Assembly: GCA_016763335.1 (NCBI GenBank)
Contig: JAESUD010000208.1
Location: forward strand, 1 to 25,866
Reading direction: 5' to 3'
Source of the DNA: Emcibacteraceae bacterium
Lineage (GTDB): Bacteria; Pseudomonadota; Alphaproteobacteria; Sphingomonadales; Emcibacteraceae
Length of the DNA stretch: 25,866 nucleotides
A program made the translations under genes and the position numbers. Numbering within the stretch: the first letter of the stretch is position 1; the number at the start of each line of letters is the position of its first letter. Of this stretch, positions 1 to 9,247 are shown piece by piece. Below the pieces are notes generated by a model. That model ran no database searches and had not been told where the DNA came from. It saw nothing but the letters and a program-made list of their open reading frames with translations.

Positions 1-183
1 ATTTATAACACAAGCGCGGTATTGCTGATCTACGGTATTAAGAATTTGCGGAAATTACCCATTCGCGGCGCATTATGGCTGGCGCGAATTGCCACTGAAA
101 GAAAAGCAATTGCCCTTTTATATATAGTGGGTATTTTCTTTATCGTGCCTGGCTTATTAATTTTTATTACAAATCAATTTTAG
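1..183 (+). CDS. C-terminal end of a membrane protein, possibly a Na/Pi cotransporter
   Basis: An open frame runs in from the left edge and stops at TAG 181-183, giving 60 residues. It has a short hydrophobic stretch, a basic loop (NLRKLPIRGALWLARIA), then a hydrophobic segment ending FFIVPGLLIFITNQF. A basic loop containing P-[IV]-RGA followed by a terminal membrane helix ending in VPGLL reminds me of the C-terminal half of bacterial Na/Pi symporters (NptA type), but the fragment is too short to be sure. The following gene begins 14 bases later, so the two are probably co-transcribed. Any other polytopic transporter is possible. Confidence 0.45.
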   Translation: MYNTSAVLLIYGIKNLRKLPIRGALWLARIATERKAIALLYIVGIFFIVPGLLIFITNQF

Positions 184-197
184 GAAAGGGAATTATA

Positions 198-419
198 ATG
201 ACCCATGACGAATATGAATCCCTATCAACCAAGAAGCTTAAAAAGCTTATCAAGCAAACTAAATTAACTTTAAATGAGTTACAGGAAGAGCTTGACAAAA
301 GAAAAATTGATAATCAACATTCGGAAATTGATCACTTAGAAGATCATATGGAAGAAGTAGAACACGGTTTTTCAAACTTCATGACTTTTCTCAAAGATGT
401 TCTTAAAGAAAAGAAATAA
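198..419 (+). CDS. Small charged coiled-coil protein of unknown function
   Basis: A 73-residue protein that I do not recognise. The ATG at 198 follows a purine-rich ribosome binding site (aggaaaggg, 182-190). Residues 8-55 are almost entirely Lys, Glu, Leu, Asp and Gln with heptad-like spacing (KKLKKLIKQTKLTLNELQEEL), so a long amphipathic helix or coiled coil is likely. The tail FSNFMTFLKDVLKEKK is amphipathic. There is no signal peptide or Cys. It sits 14 bases after the membrane-protein fragment and ends one base before the stop codon of the convergent mscS-type gene. The good start site and spacing make it a real gene; no function can be given. Confidence 0.7.
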   Translation: MTHDEYESLSTKKLKKLIKQTKLTLNELQEELDKRKIDNQHSEIDHLEDHMEEVEHGFSNFMTFLKDVLKEKK

Positions 420-420
420 C

Positions 421-1734
421 CTATAATTCCTCAGCCAAGCTTTTGTTAGACACTATATGAACGTCACGCTGAGGATATGGGAACTCGATATTATTTCCAT
501 TAAACTTATGCCAGATGGATAAATAAACTTCACTGGAGATATTTGATACCCCGTTTTCGCTGTCCCTGATCCACATGCGAAGCTCCAGATCGATACCGTT
601 ATCACCAAAGCCCTTAATAAGCACGCGAGAGAGTGGATTTTTAATTATCCGGGACGATTCCATTGCCGCTTCCAGCATCAAATCCATGGCTTTTTCCAAA
701 TCACTATTATAGGAAACATTCAGGGGTAAATGCAGGCGCACTTTTTTATCAGAAAACGTCCAGTTGATAACCGGTTGAGTAATAATATCCTCATTTGGAA
801 CCAAATGTTCGCGGCCATCCCGCGATATTACCGACGTATAACGGGCCGCCAGTTTATTGATGCGACCATAAGTGCCAGAAATTTCGATCACATCGCCGGG
901 TTTAATGGATTTATCAAGCAGAAGAATAACCCCACTGATAAAGTTAGACACCACCTTTTGAAGACCAAAACCAAGACCAACACCTATCGCACCACCAAAG
1001 ACCGCAAGTGCCGTCAGGTCAATTCCCATGCTTGAAATGGCAAAAAGAAAAGCAAGAACCACAAGAACAATACGCATTAATTTGCTGAGTAAAACTCTCG
1101 CAGATGGCGTCACCGTAGGCGCTTCGCGAAGTTTCCCCTCAACAGCGCTCGAAACAATAAGTGCCGCCCAGATAAGCACAACCATGCTGATCATACCGGT
1201 AATAATTGCCAAAATGCTTATGACATTAGTACCCATTGTAAACGTGGTTGTGGAAAGTAAATTTGTAAAAGGACCAAGCAAGCCAAAGATATTAAGAGTA
1301 ACCATGCTCCAAGCGACAACCGTGATGATCGATGAAATGGTTTCGCTTTCAATCATAAGTGTGACAAGGCGAATAACGATCCACATGGAAATCAGGCTGG
1401 TGGCCATTCTCAGAAAAATAATAGAACCATCAAGGTTCACCGCAACTTGCCAAGCAATGAAAACCAGAAACCACCATATAAGTGGTAAATACATTGCCTT
1501 CAAAAACTTCTCAATTTTTTGATAGAGAGGTTTTTCCTCAAATACTTTATGCATAAATGGTGAAAAGACCCTTGCCACTAAATAACTTATAAGAAACAAA
1601 CCAAATATCAAAGCAAGCTGGATCAAACTTTCATAAGTGAAAAGGTTTACTTGCAACCAGTTCAGAATCAATTGATAAAATTCATTGGCAAAGGCGATTA
1701 TTTCATCCAGAGATAAAAATTCTGTTTCATTCAT
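421..1734 (-). CDS. MscS-family mechanosensitive channel
   Basis: A 437-residue inner-membrane protein of the small-conductance mechanosensitive channel family, which opens under membrane tension to release osmolytes. Several hydrophobic segments occupy roughly residues 30-240. The family signature follows at about 245-285: a Gly/Ala-rich pore helix (FGGAIGVGLGFGLQKVVSNF), then SGVILLLDKSIKPGDVIEI, the start of the cytoplasmic beta domain, with RDGREHLVPNEDI and a C-terminal alpha/beta domain after it. It is longer than E. coli MscS (286 residues) because of extra N-terminal membrane helices, as in the larger MscS subfamilies. Its ATG directly abuts the TAA of tadA with no base between, so the two are probably translationally coupled. 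Confidence 0.9.
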   Translation of the reverse strand: MNETEFLSLDEIIAFANEFYQLILNWLQVNLFTYESLIQLALIFGLFLISYLVARVFSPFMHKVFEEKPLYQKIEKFLKAMYLPLIWWFLVFIAWQVAVNLDGSIIFLRMATSLISMWIVIRLVTLMIESETISSIITVVAWSMVTLNIFGLLGPFTNLLSTTTFTMGTNVISILAIITGMISMVVLIWAALIVSSAVEGKLREAPTVTPSARVLLSKLMRIVLVVLAFLFAISSMGIDLTALAVFGGAIGVGLGFGLQKVVSNFISGVILLLDKSIKPGDVIEISGTYGRINKLAARYTSVISRDGREHLVPNEDIITQPVINWTFSDKKVRLHLPLNVSYNSDLEKAMDLMLEAAMESSRIIKNPLSRVLIKGFGDNGIDLELRMWIRDSENGVSNISSEVYLSIWHKFNGNNIEFPYPQRDVHIVSNKSLAEEL

Positions 1735-2193
1735 TTATCTGCGATCCTTAAAAAATTGCTTGAGCATTTTTGTTGAAGCCTCAGCCATGATATCCCCGTA
1801 AACTTCCGGTTTATGATGACAGCTTTTTACATTAAATACAATTGCTCCATTTTCAACTCCACCCCCTTTTTCATCACTTGCGGCAAAATAAAGTCGTCGG
1901 ATACGGGCAAATGATACGGCCTGCGCGCACATGGGGCATGGCTCTAGTGTTACATATAAATCACAATCGATTAATCGTTCGTTATTTTTTATCCTGCAAG
2001 CTTCCCTGATAACAAGCATTTCCGCATGGGCTGTTGGGTCTTTTAGCTCAAGCACCCTATTTGACGCAGCCGCAATAACCTCGTCAGTAGGCCCATGAAC
2101 CAGTACTGCACCCACGGGAACCTCACCCCTGTTGGCGGCCTTTACTGCTTCCTCGAGCGCTCGGCTCATATGCTTATTATCAAATAGTGACAT
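1735..2193 (-). CDS. tadA: tRNA-specific adenosine deaminase TadA
   Basis: Deaminates adenosine to inosine at wobble position 34 of tRNA-Arg(ACG). From the ATG at 2193 it is 152 residues, the usual length. Zinc and catalytic motifs are complete: TAHAEM (His56, Glu58) and EPCPMC (Cys86, Cys89), with the GEVPVGAVLV core strand at 23-32 and LYVTLEP before the cysteines. The frame is open further upstream, with in-frame ATGs at 2214, 2241 and 2253. I chose 2193 because the family's first helix (MSRALEEAVKAA) begins just after it, but none of these starts has a strong ribosome binding site. It diverges from rluB and is followed without a gap by the mscS-type gene. Confidence 0.92.
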   Translation of the reverse strand: MSLFDNKHMSRALEEAVKAANRGEVPVGAVLVHGPTDEVIAAASNRVLELKDPTAHAEMLVIREACRIKNNERLIDCDLYVTLEPCPMCAQAVSFARIRRLYFAASDEKGGGVENGAIVFNVKSCHHKPEVYGDIMAEASTKMLKQFFKDRR

Positions 2194-2272
2194 TTGACCA
2201 GATTGCGAAACCATCAACGAAAGGTCAAGCAAAGATTGCATTTTTAACAACATCCCCTATGTTGTGGATATT

Positions 2273-3208
2273 ATGAATGATGAAAACAAAAATAAAGACG
2301 CTAAAAATAACCAAGGCGAGCGCATTGCCAAAGTTTTAGCCCGTGCTGGTGTAGGTTCGCGCCGCGCTGTCGAACGGATGATTGATGCTGGCATGGTGAA
2401 AATAGACGGTAAAATCGTGGAAACCCCCGCTACTTTGATCACTTCTGTTGACGGCATCACCGTAGACGATCAAAGAGTAAATCCACCAGAAGCGCCGCGA
2501 CTTTGGATCTATCATAAACCCACCGGTAGATTAACCACATATTATGACCCCGGTGGTCGCCCAACAATTTTTGAAGCACTCCCCGATAACATGCCACGGG
2601 TTATTGCGGTTGGCCGCCTAGACCTTAACACTGAGGGGTTATTGCTGCTTACCAATGACGGCGGCCTTGCCAGATGGCTGGAGCTTCCATCAACGGCATG
2701 GGTCAGATCATACCGGGTTCGGGTCAATGGCCGTTTCCACCATAAGCGCTTGGAAGAGATTAGCAAAGGTGTGACCATTGACGGTGTTCATTACCGCAGT
2801 GTACAGATCGACCTTGATGACCGTAAAGAAGGGGTCAATCAATGGCTGACTATCCATATTAAAGAAGGCAAGAACCGGGAAGTGCGTAAATTGCTTGAAT
2901 ATGCTGGTCTTTCGGTATCACGCCTGCTCAGAATATCATACGGACCGTTTGAAATTAAGAAACTGCAACGCGGCAGTGTCGAAGAAGTGGCCCAAAGTGT
3001 CCTCCAGAATAATTGCAAAGAATATTTTGAAAGCCTGGGCATTGAAGTTAAAGAAATGCCTGAAATCGAAAAACCAAAAACCAAAGGACCAGGTTGGGCA
3101 AAAAGGAAACCGAAGAAGAATGCCAAGCCGAAAAACAAACGCCGCCCGATCCGAAAAGAACAAAATGCCAAGGCTCCGGCTAGAAAATTCAAGCCAAGAA
3201 GCAAATGA
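2273..3208 (+). CDS. rluB: 23S rRNA pseudouridine synthase, RluB type
   Basis: Isomerises a uridine in 23S rRNA (U2605 in E. coli) to pseudouridine. An N-terminal S4 RNA-binding domain (GERIAKVLARAGVGSRRAVERMI) comes first, then the RsuA/RluB catalytic domain with GRLDLNTEGLLLLTNDG; the Asp of GRLD is the catalytic residue (residue 117 from the ATG). A later core motif is GKNREVRKLLEYAGLSV. The last 45 or so residues are a Lys/Arg-rich tail, probably unstructured and RNA-contacting. I take ATG 2273; an in-frame GTG at 2264 would add three residues, and neither has a strong ribosome binding site. The stop overlaps the rsmD start by four bases, so the two rRNA-modification genes form one operon. 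RluB rather than RluE/RluF is an assignment by overall layout. Confidence 0.9.
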   Translation: MNDENKNKDAKNNQGERIAKVLARAGVGSRRAVERMIDAGMVKIDGKIVETPATLITSVDGITVDDQRVNPPEAPRLWIYHKPTGRLTTYYDPGGRPTIFEALPDNMPRVIAVGRLDLNTEGLLLLTNDGGLARWLELPSTAWVRSYRVRVNGRFHHKRLEEISKGVTIDGVHYRSVQIDLDDRKEGVNQWLTIHIKEGKNREVRKLLEYAGLSVSRLLRISYGPFEIKKLQRGSVEEVAQSVLQNNCKEYFESLGIEVKEMPEIEKPKTKGPGWAKRKPKKNAKPKNKRRPIRKEQNAKAPARKFKPRSK

Positions 3209-3756
3209 GAATTATCGGTGGTACATATAGAGGGAAAAAATTAATTACCCCCGCAAATGACCAAATTAGGCCAACCACGGATAGAATGCGTGAAACGCTT
3301 TTTAATATGCTTGAACACGGTACTGGTCCCGGTATAAGAGGATCGAATATTCTTGATTTATTTTCAGGCACTGGCGCACTCGGTATCGAGGCATTATCGC
3401 GCGGCGCAGCTCACGTTACATTTATCGATAATAGCCAAAGATCAATGCTCCTGACAAAACAAAATACAGCCCTTATCAAAAGCCCTGAAAACACTACCTA
3501 TGTAATTATGGACGGAACAACTTTAATAAATACTCGCGGGCCATATGACATTATCTTCATTGACCCCCCCTACCATAAAAAAATGATGACACCTGCACTT
3601 CTTAACCTGCATACGCAAAATTTACTCTCGGAAAATGGTCTGGTAATTATAGAATATCCAACGGGTGAAGATATTGATTTCACAGATAATTTTATTGAAA
3701 TAAAAAGCAAGAAACTAGGCGATGCCAGTTTCTCCCTTTTAGAAAAAACCACTTAA
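3205..3756 (+). CDS. rsmD: 16S rRNA (guanine-N2-)-methyltransferase RsmD
   Basis: Methylates G966 (E. coli numbering) of 16S rRNA using S-adenosylmethionine. It is 183 residues, normal for the family. It begins with the characteristic [13 protein letters not shown], then [16 protein letters not shown]. The SAM-binding glycine motif [18 protein letters not shown] is at 51-68 and the N-methyltransferase motif DPPY at 120-123. The start overlaps rluB in an ATGA arrangement. At the 3' end the stop overlaps that of the convergent mutL: the palindrome TTAA at 3753-3756 supplies TAA on both strands. Confidence 0.93.
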   Translation: MRIIGGTYRGKKLITPANDQIRPTTDRMRETLFNMLEHGTGPGIRGSNILDLFSGTGALGIEALSRGAAHVTFIDNSQRSMLLTKQNTALIKSPENTTYVIMDGTTLINTRGPYDIIFIDPPYHKKMMTPALLNLHTQNLLSENGLVIIEYPTGEDIDFTDNFIEIKSKKLGDASFSLLEKTT

Positions 3757-5573
3757 CGGCGCCCAAATAGCCTTTCAACATCGCTGAGTTTTAATTCTAC
3801 ATATGTTGGGCGGCCATGATTACATTGACCGGAATAGGGAGTTGCTTCCATTTCACGCAGTAGCGCATTCATTTCGGCGGTCGCCATGCGCCGACCTGCA
3901 CGTACACTGCCGTGACAAGCCATACTGCTACATACTTCTTCAAGTTTTTCCTTAAGAGATAAGGCTTGGTTAAATTCAGCGATTTCATCAGCAAGATCAC
4001 GAATAAGCCCTTTAATATCAGTATCACCAAGAAGCGCCGGCACCTCGCGTACAACAACGGCACCTTCCCCAAACACTTCAAACACAAGGCCCAAATTTTC
4101 AAGCTCTTCTTGCCTCGTCATCAGTTTATCAACGGCAGATTGCTCAATTTCCACGACTTCGGGAAGCAGTAACACCTGACGTGGAACATTGCCATCTGAT
4201 AAATGTTTTTTCATGCGTTCATAGACCAGCCTCTCATGTGCCGCGTGCTGATCAACAATGATAATGCCGTTTTCTGTTTGTGAAATGATATATGTTTCAT
4301 GCAACTGTCCGCGCGCCGCACCAAGGGGGAATTCCGCAGGGTCAACAATTGGTGCATCCGGTTCAAGTGCTTCATTACGCCCCATAGGCGGAGCAAAGCT
4401 TTCTGAATTTAGCGGTGCGTTATAGTCGTATGTAGTTTCTGAAAATCCGCGAGACATATTAGATGGTGGCACTTGAAAATGTTGTTGCCTGCCTGAATGA
4501 TATGGCAACGTTGCTGTGTTCGGCGCATTAAACGCACCAAGTGCGGTATTTGAAACGGATGTGGAAGCACGGTGCCCTGCCTCCGCCAAAGCATGGCGTA
4601 AAGCGCCCACTATCAACCCACGAACAACCCCGCTATCGCGGAACCTGACTTCTGCTTTAGCCGGGTGAACATTAACATCAACCATATCAGTTGGAACCTC
4701 AAGAAACAGCGCAAGGATTGGGTGGCGATTACGGGCGAGAAAATCCATATAGGCGCCTCGTACAGCACCGTTGAGCAGCTTATCTTTCACAGGACGACCA
4801 TTCACGAACAAATATTGATGTTGTGCGTTACCACGGTTATATGTGGGCAGTCCAGCGTAGCCGGTAAGTTTAATATTTTCACGTTCCGCATTTATCGGCA
4901 ACGCATTCTCCGTAAATTCCGCCCCTAAAATAGAACCAAGGCGACGTAATCTACTATCAAGCAATTCACCTTGCGAGGCGGAAACCTGAAAAGCCCGTCG
5001 TTCGCCGTCATAGAGTGAAAAGGCAATATCCGGCCTTGCCATGCTTAAACGTTTAATCACATCTAATGTTTGTGAAAACTCGGTTCGGTCAGTTTTTAAA
5101 AATTTTAATCGGGCCGGTGTCGAATAAAAAAGGTCGCGGACTTCAACATATGAACCACAGTCGAGCGCCGTTGGTGCGACCACTGATTTTTTACCGCCAG
5201 ATATAGTAATCTGCCATGCGTCATCGCTTCCCCTAGCTCTGCTTTTAAAAGTAAATTTACTAACAGATGCGATTGATGGAAGCGCTTCACCGCGAAACCC
5301 CATAGTAACAATATTGGAAAGGTCATCTTCTTGCAGTTTTGAAGTGGCATGGCGTTCTACGGCAAGGTTTAATTCATCTGCAGTCATACCATACCCATCA
5401 TCAGATACGCTGATCAGCTTTCGCCCGCCTTCAACCATCACAATATCAATATTGTGCGCCCCAGCATCAATGGCATTTTCCACAAGTTCTTTCACCGCAC
5501 TAGCGGGGCGTTCAATAACCTCACCGGCGGCAATCTGATTAATTGTATTTTCTGATAAGAGACGAATGCTCAA
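3753..5573 (-). CDS. mutL: DNA mismatch repair protein MutL (endonuclease type)
   Basis: A 606-residue MutL that couples MutS mismatch recognition to strand removal. The GHKL ATPase motifs are present: [20 protein letters not shown] (12-31) with the metal-binding [16 protein letters not shown] (57-63) and [14 protein letters not shown] (92-105). A low-complexity linker spans about 335-415. The C-terminal domain carries the full nuclease signature: [12 protein letters not shown] (441-452, fitting DQHA-x2-E-x4-E), ACHGS (552-556), CNHGRP (584-589) and a terminal FGR (603-605). It should therefore nick DNA itself, as in bacteria lacking MutH. The start is TTG at 5573, behind ggggaag; there is no nearby in-frame ATG upstream. 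It is the last gene of the ribF-ileS-lspA run. Confidence 0.95.
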   Translation of the reverse strand: MSIRLLSENTINQIAAGEVIERPASAVKELVENAIDAGAHNIDIVMVEGGRKLISVSDDGYGMTADELNLAVERHATSKLQEDDLSNIVTMGFRGEALPSIASVSKFTFKSRARGSDDAWQITISGGKKSVVAPTALDCGSYVEVRDLFYSTPARLKFLKTDRTEFSQTLDVIKRLSMARPDIAFSLYDGERRAFQVSASQGELLDSRLRRLGSILGAEFTENALPINAERENIKLTGYAGLPTYNRGNAQHQYLFVNGRPVKDKLLNGAVRGAYMDFLARNRHPILALFLEVPTDMVDVNVHPAKAEVRFRDSGVVRGLIVGALRHALAEAGHRASTSVSNTALGAFNAPNTATLPYHSGRQQHFQVPPSNMSRGFSETTYDYNAPLNSESFAPPMGRNEALEPDAPIVDPAEFPLGAARGQLHETYIISQTENGIIIVDQHAAHERLVYERMKKHLSDGNVPRQVLLLPEVVEIEQSAVDKLMTRQEELENLGLVFEVFGEGAVVVREVPALLGDTDIKGLIRDLADEIAEFNQALSLKEKLEEVCSSMACHGSVRAGRRMATAEMNALLREMEATPYSGQCNHGRPTYVELKLSDVERLFGRR

Positions 5574-5629
5574 GTCTTCTTCCCCGTGTTATTTAACAAA
5601 TTTTCATACAACACGAAGACTTGCTAACA

Positions 5630-5857
5630 TTAAGTTTCGCCAAATAATGCGCGTTTTGCAATGACCTGTGGATCATTAACTTCATCAAGATCCGCATTCG
5701 GTCCACCAGGCGTTAAATAATATTCAGGTGGTAATGAAAGCGGCGCACTTTTAAGAACCATATATTCATCAGGTGCGTTTTTACTGCTACATGCACTAAG
5801 CACTGAAACTGTGCTGAGGCAAAGAGCAATTAAAATCACTTTATTTTTAATAACCAT
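5630..5857 (-). CDS. Short DUF3035-like outer-membrane lipoprotein
   Basis: A 75-residue lipoprotein. The N-terminus is a type II signal peptide (basic VIKNK, hydrophobic core, lipobox LSAC with Cys23 as the lipidated residue). The mature part, NAPDEYMVLKSAPLSLPPEYYL, matches the start of the alphaproteobacterial DUF3035 lipoproteins, in which a 'PDEF...APLxxPPxxxL' stretch is typical; some of these are linked to the BAM outer-membrane assembly complex. Most family members I know of are longer, so this is a minimal version. It starts five bases after lspA, whose product processes lipoproteins. The family assignment rests on this short motif and the ileS-lspA context. Confidence 0.75.
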   Translation of the reverse strand: MVIKNKVILIALCLSTVSVLSACSSKNAPDEYMVLKSAPLSLPPEYYLTPGGPNADLDEVNDPQVIAKRALFGET

Positions 5858-5862
5858 AGATT

Positions 5863-6348
5863 TTATTCTTCTTTTGTTTTCTCTTTGGCGTCACTGCCAA
5901 AAGTCGAATTAAATATTAATAACACAGCGCCGATAAATATAAAACTGTCAGCGACATTAAATACGGCGAAATACCAACTTTCCCAGTGGAACTGAAAAAA
6001 ATCAGCAACAGCACCAAATTTCACCCGATCATAGATGTTACCAAATGCACCACCAATAACAAGCCCAATTGCGCCGGACAGTAAAATATTTTTAGCGCTT
6101 TTAAGCCAATAAATCAAAATAGCCACAATTATTAAATTTAATGCCACCAACGCCCAACGACCGAAGTCATCGCTTGCTGATAAAAAACCAAAACTCACGC
6201 CTCGGTTCCAGACCATAACAACATCAAATATTGGCAAAACTTTGACAACACCTTTGCTTTCGATGTCAAATACATCCAGAAACCACCATTTATTGAACCG
6301 GTCGATTATAAAGGCGCTTAGCGCGAATATGCCACCGAGCCGTAACAC
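5863..6348 (-). CDS. lspA: Lipoprotein signal peptidase LspA
   Basis: Inner-membrane aspartyl protease (signal peptidase II) that cleaves prolipoproteins before the lipidated Cys. It is 161 residues with four hydrophobic segments. Conserved patches are visible: ALSAFIIDRFNKWW (family D-x-x-[ST]-K, here D-R-F-N-K), VWNRGVSFGFL, GNIYDRVKFGAVADF with catalytic Asp116, and FAVFNVADS with catalytic Asp134. The start is GTG at 6348, three bases after the ileS stop, with no clear ribosome binding site, so translation probably depends on coupling to ileS. The ileS-lspA pair is a common arrangement. The replacement of the usual Ser/Thr before the Lys by Asn at residue 19 is slightly unusual. Confidence 0.93.
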   Translation of the reverse strand: MLRLGGIFALSAFIIDRFNKWWFLDVFDIESKGVVKVLPIFDVVMVWNRGVSFGFLSASDDFGRWALVALNLIIVAILIYWLKSAKNILLSGAIGLVIGGAFGNIYDRVKFGAVADFFQFHWESWYFAVFNVADSFIFIGAVLLIFNSTFGSDAKEKTKEE

Positions 6349-6351
6349 CGC

Positions 6352-9174
6352 TTAAAGTGCCTCAACCGCATCAACGCAACGTTCGCAAATATCCTCATGC
6401 CCTTCAATTTTGCCGACCTCAGCAAGAACTTGCCAGCAACGTTCGCATTTACCACCATCAGAAAGCGTACTAACCACCGAAACACCTGCCGTATCATCCA
6501 AACTAAATGCGCCCTCAGGTGCATCATTCATAGTCATTTTGGCTGCAGAAGTAATACTTACTTCCGCGAGATCAATACCCTCAAAGGCGTCAACAAATGA
6601 CTGATCTTTCACATACACATCAACGGTTGCCTGTAAGCTCGACCCAATGCGTTTTTCACGGCGTTCAACTTCCAGTGCACCGGTAACAACTTTACGAAGA
6701 GTTCTTATTTTTTCCCACTTCTCTCCAAGTGCGACATCTTTCCATTCTGTCGGGATATCGCTGAAAGTTTCAAGATGGACACTGCCATCATCGCTTGGAA
6801 AACGTGTTTGCCAGATTTCTTCTGCTGTAAATACCAGAATAGGGGCAAACCATTTTGTGACGATTTTAAAAACTTCATCAAGGACGGTACGGGCTGCCCT
6901 GCGGCGGATGGTCATTTTACCGTCGCAATAAAGCGCATCTTTACGGATATCAAAATAAAACGCCGACAAGTCCATGGCGCAAAAATTATAAAGCGCGTTA
7001 TAAACCCGGTGATAATTATAATCATCAAAACCACTACGAACAGCCTCGTCCACCTCCGTCAGGCGATGAAGAATCCATCGTTCCAATTCTGGCATTTCTG
7101 CATATGGCAAAATTTCTTTTTCATCAAAATCAGCAAGGTTACCGATAAGAAATCGCATAGTGTTTCGGATTTTACGGTAAGATTCAGCTTGGTTCTTGAT
7201 GATTTCATCACCGATACGATGCTCACTGAAATAATCAGTAGAAGTCACCCAAAGGCGTAGAATATCAGCGCCATATTGTTTGACTATTTTTAATGGATCA
7301 ATGCCGTTACCAAGTGATTTAGACATTTTCTTACCGTCTTTATCAAGTGTAAAGCCATGAGTTAAAACCTGATCATAAGGCGCTTCGCCGCGCGTACCAC
7401 AGGATTCTAACAATGACGACTGGAACCAACCACGATGTTGATCGGTACCTTCCAGATAAAGATCAGCACTACGCTTGCCTTCACCACGGCTTAGATCATC
7501 GCGTTTTTCGATAACAAAAGCATGAGTAGACCCAGAATCAAACCACACATCAAGAATGTCCGTGACCTGTTCATAATCATCTGCCTTATATTTAGTACCA
7601 AGCAATTGTTGCGGATCAGCTGTATACCACGCATCGGCACCACTTTCTTCAATGGCATCAGCAATACGGGTATTTACATCTTCGTCTTTTAAAAGCTCAT
7701 TCGTCCCTTTATGGACAAAAACGGTAATAGGGACACCCCAAGCACGCTGACGGGATACAAGCCAATCAGGACGATCGGTTACCATCGCACTCATTCTATT
7801 TTTGGATTTTTCTGGAATCCAACGCACACTATCAATTTCTTTTATTGCGTTCTTACGCAGATCATTCGTTTCCATAGAAATAAACCACTGCGGCGTATTA
7901 CGGAAAATCAGCGGTGCTTTTGAACGCCAGCTATGGGGATAACTATGGACAATAGTATCACGCGCCAGTAACGCCCCTACTTTTTCCATCTCTTCACAGA
8001 TATGATCATGAACTTTATAAACATGCTCACCCGCAAACATTGGGATGTTTTCATAATATAATCCCGCTTCATCAACGGTAAATGGTGTTTCAAGACCAAA
8101 TTGCTGGCCGACTTCAAAGTCTTCCTGTCCATGACTTGGCGCAATATGCACAAAACCTGTACCCGCGTCCGTTGTTACATGAAAACCTTCTACGACCGGC
8201 ACATCAAAATCATAACCTTGACCATGCCAAGGATGGTGACAAACAGTACCTTCAATATCAGCACCTTTAACACAGATTATTTCATCATGAGCAATAATAC
8301 CCGTACGACCAAAAAATTCCGTTTTAAGAGCTTTAGCAAGAACGATTTTCTCACCCACTTTCACAAGTGAATTTTCGTCTACTTCAGTTACATTGATCAA
8401 TACATAATCAAAATCTTTACCATACGCAATTCCGCGATTACCAGGCATGGTCCAAGGCGTAGTAGTCCAAATAACAATCTTTGAACCCACAATTTCTTTG
8501 ATATTAGATTTTACGACGTTAAAACCAATATCAATCATATGAGATGTATGATCCTTATATTCAATTTCAGCTTCTGCCAGAGCTGTTTTTTCAATTACGG
8601 ACCACATAATGGATTTAGAACCACGATAAAGACCACCGTTCATTAGAAACTTAAGAAGTTCGCGAACGATTTGCGCCTCACTATCAAAATTCATCGTAAG
8701 GTACGGTTTTTCCCAATCCCCAAAAATACCAAGACGTTTAAATTGTTCTTTTTGAACACCCACCCATTTTTTCGCAAAAGAACGACACTCGGCTCTAAAT
8801 TCAACAGGATCAACTTCATCCTTATTTTTACCGGCCTTTTTATATTTTTTCTCGATCATCCATTCAATCGGTAAGCCATGACAATCCCAACCCGGAACAT
8901 ATGGTGCGTCTTTACCGAGCATTTGTTGAGTACGAACAATAATATCTTTAAGGATTTTATTCATTGCATGGCCCGTATGAATATCACCATTTGCATATGG
9001 TGGACCATCATGGAGAATATAACGTGTACGACCAGCACCGCTTTCACGAATTTTGCTGTAAATATCCATATCGTTCCACCGGTCCATCCACTCAGGTTCA
9101 CGGTTCGGCAGATTACCTTTCATTGGGAAATCTGTTTTTGGAAGAAAAATAGTATCGCGATAATCTTTGGTCAT
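6352..9174 (-). CDS. ileS: Isoleucine-tRNA ligase
   Basis: Charges tRNA-Ile with isoleucine and edits valine. It is 940 residues from ATG 9174, typical for the bacterial type. Class I signatures: the HIGH-type motif in PPYANGDIHTGHAMNK near residues 55-70 and KMSKS in DKDGKKMSKSLGN near 612-622. The editing domain lies between (TTTPWTMPGN is recognisable). The C-terminal zinc ribbon is complete, with CERC and CERC pairs about 17 residues apart at 910-933. The frame opens upstream at TTG 9189, but MTKDYRDTIFLPKTDFPM is the usual start for alphaproteobacterial IleS, so I chose ATG 9174, preceded only by a weak purine stretch. It lies 73 bases after ribF and three bases before lspA. Confidence 0.96.
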   Translation of the reverse strand: MTKDYRDTIFLPKTDFPMKGNLPNREPEWMDRWNDMDIYSKIRESGAGRTRYILHDGPPYANGDIHTGHAMNKILKDIIVRTQQMLGKDAPYVPGWDCHGLPIEWMIEKKYKKAGKNKDEVDPVEFRAECRSFAKKWVGVQKEQFKRLGIFGDWEKPYLTMNFDSEAQIVRELLKFLMNGGLYRGSKSIMWSVIEKTALAEAEIEYKDHTSHMIDIGFNVVKSNIKEIVGSKIVIWTTTPWTMPGNRGIAYGKDFDYVLINVTEVDENSLVKVGEKIVLAKALKTEFFGRTGIIAHDEIICVKGADIEGTVCHHPWHGQGYDFDVPVVEGFHVTTDAGTGFVHIAPSHGQEDFEVGQQFGLETPFTVDEAGLYYENIPMFAGEHVYKVHDHICEEMEKVGALLARDTIVHSYPHSWRSKAPLIFRNTPQWFISMETNDLRKNAIKEIDSVRWIPEKSKNRMSAMVTDRPDWLVSRQRAWGVPITVFVHKGTNELLKDEDVNTRIADAIEESGADAWYTADPQQLLGTKYKADDYEQVTDILDVWFDSGSTHAFVIEKRDDLSRGEGKRSADLYLEGTDQHRGWFQSSLLESCGTRGEAPYDQVLTHGFTLDKDGKKMSKSLGNGIDPLKIVKQYGADILRLWVTSTDYFSEHRIGDEIIKNQAESYRKIRNTMRFLIGNLADFDEKEILPYAEMPELERWILHRLTEVDEAVRSGFDDYNYHRVYNALYNFCAMDLSAFYFDIRKDALYCDGKMTIRRRAARTVLDEVFKIVTKWFAPILVFTAEEIWQTRFPSDDGSVHLETFSDIPTEWKDVALGEKWEKIRTLRKVVTGALEVERREKRIGSSLQATVDVYVKDQSFVDAFEGIDLAEVSITSAAKMTMNDAPEGAFSLDDTAGVSVVSTLSDGGKCERCWQVLAEVGKIEGHEDICERCVDAVEAL

Positions 9175-9247
9175 ATCTTTACTTATCAATGTTTTTAAAA
9201 TTTACCTTATGTAGCAACATGAGCCCCCCTATGTCGAGCTTATTTTA

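Noticed and set aside
2257..2460. Minus-strand frame overlapping the start of rluB
   Set aside because: Opposite to the well-conserved S4 domain of rluB; no supporting motif.
6775..7260. Plus-strand frame of 161 codons within ileS
   Set aside because: Antisense shadow of a clearly conserved ileS region with no ribosome binding site or recognisable domain.
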